From the NCBI RefSeq assembly GCF_010183535.1, contig NC_071330.1:4879717-4943716 (forward strand): DNA of 64,000 nucleotides, read 5' to 3'. Below the pieces are notes generated by a model. That model was not told where the DNA came from and searched no databases. It was given only the letters and a program-made list of their open reading frames with translations. The number at the start of each line of letters is the position of its first letter. Positions within the stretch are counted from its first letter, which is position 1. Below, one piece after another: positions 55,651 through 64,000 of this stretch. The translations under genes and the position numbers were made by a program. Source of the DNA: Caenorhabditis remanei (lineage: Eukaryota; Nematoda; Chromadorea; Rhabditida; Rhabditidae).

Positions 55651-56459
55651 GAATAGAGAATTGTCTCTTCTCCAATAAAACTATCCGTTCCATCACATCC
55701 TCGTTCAATTGAAATCGATTTCACCCATGTGACAAAATTGTTTTGTTTCCAAAGTTGTCTCATCCGACGTATCTAGACTATTTATCTTTGATCTATGTTT
55801 ATTCTATTTATCGATTCTATTTATCGAATTGTTCTCTGTTACCTGATGGTTAGCTTTGACTCTAATAGTAAGGCATTTAAACTTGTAGACACGGCGGGAC
55901 AACGTTTTTTTCTGAATGACAATGATAATCTCTTCACAGTATCCCATATATACAACTAGCCTTTTCTTTTGATCTACCTCACTTCCTGTCCAAACGATGC
56001 TCCAATCTCCCCACTTACACCTATAATTCTCCTCCTTTCAATTACTCCTTCTCAAAAAAAAAGACCTTCAAATTAAACCCATTCCAAAAAAACGCGCGAC
56101 CAAGCCACCTGTCATAACATTCATTTATCTTTCGACTCTGCTCCAATTAGCCCTCCCAGACGCCGCTCCTCTCTCAGCCTACAGTACCTCCTTACTCCCC
56201 TTTTTCAAATGCATTGCGTCACCCGTCTGTCTCTTTTCTCTCCGTCTGCCAACTACCGTAATCCCCCTATCTTCTTCTTCTTCCTCTTCCACTCCGTCTC
56301 CACAGAGTCACTATTTCTTTCTAATTGATAATTTATGAGGTTTTAATGTTCTTCTTCTTCTTTTCCTCTTTCTTCCACTTCTTGCAAATCGACTGATATA
56401 TTTTCTCGTTGGAAGAAGATGATAGATTAGGTATGTTAAGAATGTTTAGAAACGGTCTG
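55651..56459. other. Pyrimidine-rich spacer
   Basis: 55790-55830 has three atttatcgattcta-type steps. 56130-56300 is a C- and T-rich single-copy stretch with aactaccgtaatcccc near 56250. No gene is seen. Confidence 0.35.
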
Positions 56460-56464
56460 GGGTG

Positions 56465-57840
56465 TCTTGGGCGCGTTTCACAAGCAATGAGATTGGCGCG
56501 CCTTGGACGCGTTCTGAACTAAGATTGTTATTGCTGTAAGCACTGAAGATATAGTGACGTTCACAAAAAGTTTTAAAAAAGTTTCAAAATATTAACTTAC
56601 TGGTGCGCCTCTGACGCTTTTGAACTTGAGATAGATGTCACTGGTATAGATGAGCAATTTTTGACAATTTGAGTTAGCTGGCGCGCCTTCGACGCGTTTT
56701 GCTTAAAGACACGTATCACTGGTACAAGCGTTAGTTAGCTTTCCAACAATTTCATGAGGCTGGCGTGCCTTTTCTAACACGAAAAAGGTTGGCGCGCCTT
56801 AGACGCGTCTGAAAGTAGGGAATAGGCTAATGCAAGGTGTTCCCTGGATTTTATGGTTTTTTGGTGAATTTGAATTTCATATTTACAGTAATATAGCTCC
56901 AAGAACTGACGGCTAACAAAAACTTTGTTGGGAAACTCCTTAACAAGGCTAAGCATCTCAGCATACACGGTAGATCATGAAAAAAACCGTAATAGGTACA
57001 GTAACCCATTCGAAAAAATGCTTCCCAACAAACCAGTTGTTTTTTTTTGTAAGTCGGTATACAGTACTGAGTTATGAAATGTAACAGTATAGAATTCGGA
57101 AGTAGTACTAGTTCTAGTACAACTACAACTACGGTCTCGACAATAAAACTATTAGCAAGGCTCAATTTTTCAATCGCGCTCTACCGAAACTGAGAAAAAC
57201 AACATGAGGAAATGAGAGACGTAGGTAGAACCGAAAGATAGTATACCATAAAAATTGAAGCTGTCTGGAGCTCCTGGAGCCTGTGAGCTTAATTGGGCTC
57301 TAGCTCAACCTAAGGCTTTCCAGTTTCAATGGTTACTGTACCTATTATTGTTTTTCGTGATCTAAAAATTCACCGAAAAATCATAAAATCCGAGGTAATC
57401 TCCGAAATTTTACGGATTTACTATCGAAACCATGCATTCCAAGTTTTAGACGCGTCCAAAGCGCGCCAATTTTTTTCTGTGAGAAATGAGCCTTCCTAAA
57501 AGTCTGGAACTTCACCCGATAGTCTTTGGCTCAATCCTAAAAGCGTCGAAGGCGCGCCTGATTCATAAATTTATTGGAAACCTAACTTACGCTCACATTG
57601 TACCAGTGGTTCGTGCCTTTTAGCATAAAAACGCCGAAGGCGCGCCAGTGAGCTCAAATTGTCAAAAATTGCTCATCTATACCAGTGACATCCATCTCGA
57701 GTTCAAAAGCGTCAGAGGCGCGCCAGCCAATTAATATTTTAAAACTGTTTCGAATGTCAATAGCTCCTCAGTGCTTACAGCAATAACAACCTTGGTCAAA
57801 AACGCGTCCAAGGCGCGCCAGTATCATTTCTAAGAATTCT
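56465..57840. repeat. Large imperfect inverted repeat with GGCGCGCC...ACGCG boxes
   Basis: The left arm (about 56490-56820) carries four or five ggcgcgcctt(g/c)gacgcg boxes; the right arm (about 57440-57835) carries the complements, with box spacings and the DNA between them also matching (for example gtcactggtatagatgagca versus tgctcatctataccagtgac). The centre (56820-57440) is about 600 bases long and includes acagtaaccc stretches. Frames of 64 and 104 residues at the centre have no recognised domain. Confidence 0.8.
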
Positions 57841-58424
57841 AAATATACTATGTCAGCCGTTCTGACTACGTGATTCTCGATTTTTTTCAAAACTTCTCAA
57901 CAAAAAAAAGTATTCAAATGTTACCTCTCTCCCATCTCTTCTTCCTACCCTAACATTTTCACCTAAAAACCCGAGTACATCAGCCCTCCCTTCTGCATAG
58001 GTCGTGTCATGTCTCTTACAATTTATAGCTCATTTTGTGCTGCTAGTGGGTGGTCTGTCTGTTGGTGTAGATGCATTCTCTCCCCCCTCTGATTTATTTC
58101 GCTTCTCTCTTTGTTTCCTCCTTGAAAATGGAGAAGGAAGGTACACATCTTCTACGGGGAGGTTTACATGAGAAAACACATTTTTAGGGAGAATTTTAGG
58201 GAAGGAGAGGGGATCTTATTGTAGCAGTTGGGCAATACAAAGTTTTTCAGACATTTTTTTTCTTCATGCTTAAGAGCTTTTTCTATGGTAACTCACGGTA
58301 CTATGAGTCTACACACTTTTGAGAATTTGAAAGAACTTTGAAGCAAGCCGATTTTTTCTCGTTTTAATTCAATTCTTATATTTTTTGCACTGAAAATCCG
58401 ATGTTTTCAGGTTTTTACACAATG
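57841..58424. other. Spacer
   Basis: 57935-58130 is a pyrimidine-rich single-copy stretch. No gene or repeat is recognised. Confidence 0.3.
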
Positions 58425-58800
58425 GATGAAAAAAGGTCACATCCATTAGAATTGTAAAAAATAAAATTCTCTATCTTGTAAGCCAGAAACCGTGAATTTT
58501 GGTCAGTGATTGACTTTTTGATACAGAAAAACCGATTTTCAGAAAAATGAGATTTTCAGCAATTTCATCAATATTTTTTTCTAAAAACTGTAACAGTTTT
58601 AGAGCATCTCCAAAAACATTCTGTGCAATTTTTATTAGAAAATGTTTTATGCTAAAAATGTTATACTCAATTTTCTGAAACTCTGTTTTTCTGTATCTGA
58701 AAATTCAATTCTTGACCAAAGTTCACGTTTTCTGGCTTATAAAATAGATAATTAAACTTTTCACAATTTTAATGGATGGGACCTTTTTTCATTTTTAAAT
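58425..58800. repeat. Inverted repeat with AGAAAACG / TACAGAAAAAC arms
   Basis: atggatgaaaaaaggtcacatccattagaatt, cttgtaagccagaaaccgtg and gatacagaaaaaccgatttt at the left pair with gtttttctgtatctgaaaat, cacgttttctggcttataa and aattttaatggatgggacc at the right. Confidence 0.75.
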
Positions 58801-59360
58801 GCGACTATAATAACCCTAATTGACAACATAATAGGTGAACCTGATAATTAAATTTAAGACAGGCTTCTTTGCCAGATTATAACTACCTAGGGAACCTCGC
58901 ATGGAAAAAATTGGTCAACAAAAAAAGTTTGGCTATAAATCGTTCATAATGAGCGTCTAGGACAGATAAGTCTATGACATCTAAACAAAATCTAAAATGT
59001 CACCAAGCATTCGATAAATTTATTACAGAAGCTCAAAGATTACAGATTTTCTAGAACCTAGTCAGTTGCTTGATTAGCCCCACCCTTTACAATTTCATAA
59101 CTTATTAGCGGTGAACCGCACAGAAAATTCAACAATTGCAAAAATAGATAACACTAGGTTTCATCTTCAGGTTTCCAGTGTCGATATCTCACAGTTGGTC
59201 AACCACAAATAACTTTGTGTGACGGAATCTCAAATAGATTTCAGACGTTAAAAAAAACTAAAGCTTAGAATCTTTAGTTTGATAAATACCGTATTTTTCG
59301 CAGAAAAAACCAAACGAAGACTGATTTTAAGCTTATAGACCACTAATAAATCTACTTCTT
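58801..59360. other. AT-rich spacer
   Basis: I recognise no gene, repeat or motif here. Confidence 0.3.
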
Positions 59361-59740
59361 CCAAAAAAAGTTTGTACTCAGAACATTATTTTTATTCTAA
59401 TCCCCCTTACAAAATCATCGTATCTCTCGTGTTGGCGGTAAAACAAAAAAGAAAGATGCTGGTAGTAAATGTATCATCTTTTGCCTCCTCCTTCCCTCCT
59501 TTTACAGCCATAACACGGAATTGGGACCGTCTTTTCTCTCTCGTCGTTGTCCACTATAAATCAGTTCGATGTTCCCGAAAAGAGAGAGAAATGAAAACAG
59601 AGCCCTCCCTATCTATGCCCTTTGATGTTGCCGCCGCCCGTATTCTCCGGGTGCGTGATGTCGAGAGATGATGCGCGAAATAAGGAGAGATGAGGGGGGA
59701 AGGAGGGGTGACAGACACGGAGACACAGGGGTACTGTAGA
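59361..59740. promoter_or_regulatory. Single-copy island, possible regulatory DNA
   Basis: 59480-59700 is non-repetitive and GC-richer (tacagccataacacgg, ccactataaatcagttcg, gttgccgccgcccgtattct). A 99-residue plus-strand frame crosses it without a recognisable domain. The Hox-like GCCATAA at 59507-59513 is weak evidence only. Confidence 0.35.
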
Positions 59741-59929
59741 ATTTGAATTTTTGAAATATGCACTGGGTCTTGCGAGATATTTGCGAAAAAGAAAGCTTTG
59801 TATCGATTATAAGAGGAAAGAAAAGAGAAACAGCCAAATTGTTGAAAATTGGGAATAAAATCGGCTACATTTGAGATCCCGTCTCACTGAAACAGTCACA
59901 TAGCTTTAAAAAATTGTTTAATAGATAGC

Positions 59930-60335
59930 TAAAACATAAATCTCCATTTTGGTAGTCAACAACTTTATAGTAGGGAGTCAAACTAGACAGTTACAGTACC
60001 CGCCAAAAATATGTCATATTTTTCCTTTTTCAGTTGAAAATGCCCCAATTTAAGAGTGTGTCATAGTAAAACTAACTGTAACACAAAATAACTTATTATG
60101 GGATTAAGCAGACCAAAAGTAGAACTCCATTTTTGTAGTTGACAACTTTTTTGTACGGACACTCCCTAGGGAGTTATGGTCATTTTAAGTCAACAGCTCG
60201 AAAATCACTCTATTTTTCACTGAAATGGGACGATTTGAGGAAGAAATTTCTTTGTCGATATGTAACTTGCGAGGGAGTGTCCGTACAAAAAAGTTGTCAA
60301 CTACAAAAAGGGAGCCCCTGATTTGGGCTATATAT
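59930..60335. repeat. GTAGTTGA-family foldback, well preserved
   Basis: 60132-60178 (tttttgtagttgacaacttt, ttgtacggacactccct) pairs almost perfectly with 60263-60308 (agggagtgtccgtacaaaa, aagttgtcaactacaaaaa). A further half unit lies at 59950-59995. Confidence 0.8.
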
Positions 60336-60659
60336 TAATATAAAGATTATTGTAGACAAATAATTTTTGAAAAAGTTGTGCAGTTTCAAAATCTTCCCTT
60401 CTTTTCTAAAAATCCGATGCTCTAACATATTTGGAGTTTGATATTTTGGGAAAAAAAGGGTTTTCAGGGAAACTTGAATAAAACTAAACATAATTTAAAA
60501 TATAACTGTTGAAAGTTTTTTGGAACTAAATCTAACTTTTGAAGCTCTGGGAAGTAGCTTGATACTATTTTTCACTGAAAATTTTGAAATTATCGGATTC
60601 AAAATGATGTCCGACTTTGAGCACCCGCAACTTTTTCACATAATTTCAATTTACATGTA

Positions 60660-60870
60660 TTGTGTAGATCAAATATAGAACTTTATGTTTGTTATTAACT
60701 AATTTTTAATATCTTCTCTTTCCGTTGTGATAAACGCGTTCTCAGAGTTGAATCCCCAATTTCAGAGTATCTTCCTTTAAAGGGGCATAACTCAAAACCT
60801 AGCAGAGCTATTGAAAAGTGTTCAACTACAAAAATGGAGCTCTAGTTTTGATCTACAGAATGAATATGAA
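60660..60870. repeat. GTAGTTGA-family foldback, degraded
   Basis: gtagatcaaatatagaacttta at the left pairs with tacaaaaatggagctctagt and ttgatctaca at the right. The inner part no longer matches. Confidence 0.5.
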
Positions 60871-61019
60871 TTTACATATTGTGTCATAAGTTAGTACGCT
60901 CTTGGTGCAGGTGCAAGATACATTGTCCTATTCATGAATTACAAGTAAATATGTTCAAGTTCAGAATTTCCAGTTTTTTAAAGCTATAGTAGTTAATTGG
61001 TATAATTAATCTAATTATC

Positions 61020-61385
61020 ATACTTACATCAAAACTTGGAAGCATTGTGAAAGGTTCTATGCCGTTCTATTAGAGAATCACATGCTGCTATTCCCACCGC
61101 CCATCATCCCCCATTAACAAATTCATGCTCACTCAGCTCTTTATTCCTTTGTAAATTGACACCCTCCATATGCTCCACCCGTAGTTTTACAAAGGGTTTC
61201 ATCCTAGGAGAAGAAGAACAAAATATCATCATTTTGTGTTGTTGCTGCTCTCAGTTCTCAGTTGGCTCATCACACAATCACTCTGATATCTCTATGTTAA
61301 CCACTAAATCAATCACTTTTTATTGGAGAGAATAGTGTAGTGATTTTCAAGATTTGAGAGGGATCCGAGGAAGTATAGAAAGGGG
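61020..61385. promoter_or_regulatory. Single-copy island, candidate enhancer toward the right-hand Hox gene
   Basis: Non-repetitive DNA with ccgcccatcatcccccatta near 61096, ccatatgctccacccgtag near 61166, and AAATCAATCA at 61306-61315 (TGATTGATTT on the minus strand), a PBC/Hox composite site, then ttttattggag. Confidence 0.4.
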
Positions 61386-61599
61386 TGGCCTAGGAATACA
61401 CGAGTTGGGATTCTAAACCATGTTGAGGGGATTAGAACCCATACTTTTTAATGCCCGGATAACTGACGCAAAATTTCTAAATTCAAATTTTTTCGAATTT
61501 TTTGAAATTCTGAAAAATCATCAAAAATGTTCACATTTTCAATGAAAAATTGGAAAAATGTCAATAAAATTTTGAAAAAATCTGCTAACTTTTTGAAGC

Positions 61600-61665
61600 C
61601 GGGCCTTCGGGCCTTTGGGCCTTGCGGTGCCGGCCGGGCCTTGAAAAGTTTTTCTTACTAGGCTT
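61600..61665. repeat. GGCCGGGCC-family fragment
   Basis: gccgggccttcgggcctttg, followed by ccttgcggtgccggccgggcc. A short hairpin, GC-rich in an AT-rich context. Confidence 0.5.
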
Positions 61666-61724
61666 CAAGGTTTGGGGTCTAACTTTCCCGGTTTTGCTCC
61701 AAATCCGTTCTTCACTATCATTTT

Positions 61725-61913
61725 AAAACTCAGCTCATCAAGACGCATCAAATGAGTATAAACATGCCTATATTCAGAGCAAATCGAGTTTTTCAGGTCC
61801 CGCCACGAAAGTACTGTACCTATTTTCGTGGTGGGACCCTCCAATACTCAAACTGCATCAAATTGGGGCATGATTATACTCATTCGAACCGTCTTGACGT
61901 GCTGATTTCGAAT
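61725..61913. repeat. CCCGCCACGA hairpin family, copy 5
   Basis: The left arm catcaagacgcatcaaatgag and the right arm cattcgaaccgtcttgacgtg enclose aggtcccgccacgaaagta...ttttcgtggtgggaccct. This copy lies almost 49 kb from the others. Confidence 0.7.
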
Positions 61914-62004
61914 AAACTCACTGAAACTGTTTCTGTAAAAAGTTAGACTTTATTTACCTCCCCCAATTGTCACTCTATCAGGGATGATGGCCTAGAAATG
62001 AATA

Positions 62005-62170
62005 ATAAGTAATGGATCTACCCACGAAGAAAACTTGTACCATTTAATGCACTTTAATTCTATTCACGAATGCAATTTAATGCATTTTTTGCATTTTTCT
62101 GCCATAAAAATGCATTATTTTGCGTTCGTGGGTAGGAAAGGTTTCTTCGTGGGTAGGTCCATAATGATGG
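62005..62170. repeat. Short inverted repeat with CTACCCACGAA
   Basis: ggatctacccacgaagaaaac at the left end pairs with tttcttcgtgggtaggtcc at the right end. The middle has atgcattttttgcattttt-type steps. About 160 bases. Confidence 0.75.
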
Positions 62171-62269
62171 CCTAGAAATCCAATTTTTGCATTTCTAGGC
62201 CACTCAAGGAAAACTCGAAAAACCAACAAAAAAAAAGATCTCTAGACTCCAAATATGTATACCTCTACA

Positions 62270-62570
62270 TTTTTACAACCCCCCCCCTTTCGGTACCGCC
62301 CATCTTCTCGGAAGTACTTTATGAGGTGTCGGAGATTTCTGATTGCAGATCATTAACATATTTTAATGACTCCTCTCTTCCTCTCCGATGTATCGGAAGA
62401 TTATTCGATTTATGATCGGGTTTTTATTTGTTTGCTAGTGCGGGGAATATGTATTAGTGGTGGTAGTCTGGTGTAGGAAGCTGGGGTGACGTTGACGCGG
62501 TTTTTAAATAGCTACCAAGGTTACTGTATTTATAGAAGATCTTAGAAATTCAATTTTTGGGTTACTGTAG
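62270..62570. other. Single-copy island with CCGATA-rich end
   Basis: cccccccctttcggtaccgccc near 62280, cttctcggaagtac, gaggtgtcggag, ccgatgtatcggaag (an inverted repeat near 62386), and gctggggtgacgttgacgcgg near 62480 (compare gctggggtgacgtggacgcg near 22570). Possibly regulatory. Confidence 0.35.
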
Positions 62571-63550
62571 TAATTCGTTGTCAACTGCAGTACTTGTCAT
62601 GAGCTATATGTAGTAGTATTTCTATAGTCGCAGCAAGGTTTGAGAAAATGCGCCCTAACGAAATGACATTGCGCCCTAACAAAATAATATAACGAAATGA
62701 TATTGAGAATGATTAACACCAAATTTTCGCTCTGATTCAACAGAGAGCTGTCTTGTGTGCTGGTAAGATTTCACGAACATATCGAATTTGAAAGTTAAAC
62801 CATTTATTCCGTGTACTACTCTCGGACTATTTTTATTGTAGAATCCACTTGTCTCCGGCTAAAAATACCTTTCGGACCACTTCCTAATAGGATCCCGACT
62901 AAGAAGTCACAATTTTTTTCAAAATCTGTTCTAAATTTCCCCCTTCTTAACCATCCCCAACCCCTTTCAAGACTACCGTACTCCCATTCCCTTCCCCGCT
63001 GTTTCTTCTTCTTCTTCTTTTCCAAAACTTAACCCCTCCTGCTACCACCCTCTCAACTCTCAACTCTTCAATACATGTACATCCATAAAATAAGGCGGTA
63101 TTTTCTGTTTGAAGTGACACATAAAACATGCGGAGAAAGGTGAAAAGAAGGAGAATAAGCACAAGTTTTTGTGCATGCAGAAATATGATATTGGTGATAA
63201 AACAAAGTTGAAAGAAAAAAAAACTAGAAGAGGGTAGGAGGGAAACGGTAGCAGTTGATAGTGAGGAGGAGAAGAGTCTGGGGTGTCGATGGCGCGTTTA
63301 GAAAATGAGATTTTAAAGAAGTGGTCAAAGTACACTCAAGTTTGGGAATAGTTGACTGAGCCGGTATAAAAATTTACATTGGAGCAGTGGTTACTATGTT
63401 TTGTACCGGAGCTCCGAGTGAATATGTTTTTTTTTTTCAAAATCCGAGTGAATATGTTTTTTTTATTGTTTTGCAGTGGTTTTGAGTCAAAAAGTGTTTG
63501 AATTAGAACTGGTATGAATTAGAACTGATTTCAAACGCTATATGGTTAAC
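62571..63550. other. Spacer
   Basis: gcgccctaacgaaatgaca/gcgccctaacaaaataat is a short direct repeat at 62650-62700. aatccgagtgaatatgttttt is doubled at about 63410-63462. 62935-63060 is pyrimidine-rich. No gene is supported. Confidence 0.4.
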
Positions 63551-63554
63551 GTTG

Positions 63555-63885
63555 AGAGTCTGGCACGGCCTCCCTGATGGTATCACAATATTGATTGTTT
63601 ATGGACTCTTTAGATCAAAAGTAGAGCTTCATTTTTGTAGTTGACAACATTTTTGTACGGGCACATCTTGAGAAGTTACAATCAATCAATGTAAACAGCT
63701 CAAAAAAATCTTCTTATAGCACTGAAAAATGGCAACAATTACTTTGGCGATTGATAACTTTTTAGGATGTGCCCGTACAAAAAAAGTTGTCAACTATACA
63801 AAAATAAAACTTTACTTATGATCTATACACTCCATAAACATTCGATATTGTGATACCATCAAGGAGGCCGTATCACACTCTCAAA
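63555..63885. repeat. GTAGTTGA-family foldback with extended arms
   Basis: gagagtctggcacggcctccc, gatggtatcacaatatt, tttgtagttgacaacatttt and gtacgggcacatct at the left pair with gatgtgcccgtacaaaa, gttgtcaactatacaaaaat, aatattgtgataccatc... and aaggaggccgtatcacactctc at the right. About 330 bases in all. Confidence 0.8.
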
Positions 63886-64000
63886 GTTGATAATTCTCAA
63901 CTAAAACCTGCAAGTGTCGCAATATTCATGGCCAGTACTGTACTTCATGCGCTACGGTACCGAAAAATTCTACAAAACTAAATGTTGAAATTACAAGGAA

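Noticed and set aside
52313..64000. mab-5 homeobox expected next in the Hox cluster
   Set aside because: No WFQNRR-type coding sequence was found on either strand in this part, so it is not claimed.
1..64000. tRNA, rRNA or spliced-leader RNA genes
   Set aside because: No sequence with tRNA internal promoter boxes or rRNA similarity was recognised by eye; a dedicated covariance-model scan was not possible here.

Overview
This window is nematode nuclear DNA, almost certainly from a Caenorhabditis species. The evidence is a set of short introns with TTTCAG-type acceptors, a likely spliced-leader acceptor, interstitial copies of the nematode telomere hexamer TTAGGC, AT-rich non-coding DNA, and protein sequences very close to known worm proteins. 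I cannot fix the species. The intergenic DNA is unusually long and repeat-rich, so it need not be C. elegans.

Four protein-coding genes can be supported. (1) At the left edge, on the minus strand, are the first four coding exons of a KCMF1-like ZZ/C2H2 zinc-finger gene, which runs off the window. (2) Diverging from it on the plus strand is egl-45 (2198-5821), the eIF3 subunit a gene, with seven exons and 1081 residues. (3) About 10 kb further on, on the minus strand, is egl-5 (16462-19035), the Abdominal-B-like Hox gene, with four coding exons and 217 residues. (4) At 48315-52312 on the plus strand is a six-exon, 267-residue BTB/POZ-domain gene, in the position that C08C3.2 holds next to egl-5 in the C. 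elegans Hox cluster. No mab-5 homeobox was seen, so it should lie beyond the right edge.

All other DNA is non-coding. The egl-45/egl-5 interval (6-16 kb) holds a 1.6-kb foldback element flanked by TA, several smaller inverted-repeat families and interstitial TTAGGC repeats. The 29-kb upstream flank of egl-5 has two parts. The first (19.4-33.7 kb) is dominated by a degenerate purine-rich repeat that changes strand repeatedly and has spread by internal duplication. The second (33-48 kb) is rich in foldback elements and includes a 450-bp segment duplicated on both sides of a 1.07-kb palindromic element. Downstream of the BTB gene (52.9-64 kb) is a spaced TCCGGA-core repeat array followed by more inverted repeats, including a large one carrying GGCGCGCC motifs.

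Between the repeats lie short islands of apparently single-copy DNA. In a Hox neighbourhood these are the best candidates for enhancers of egl-5 and of the Hox gene to the right. The genes do not form one pathway. egl-45 and the zinc-finger gene look like housekeeping functions, while egl-5 is a posterior patterning regulator. I found no convincing new biochemical system. The notable material is the structure of the repeats and their placement around a Hox gene.
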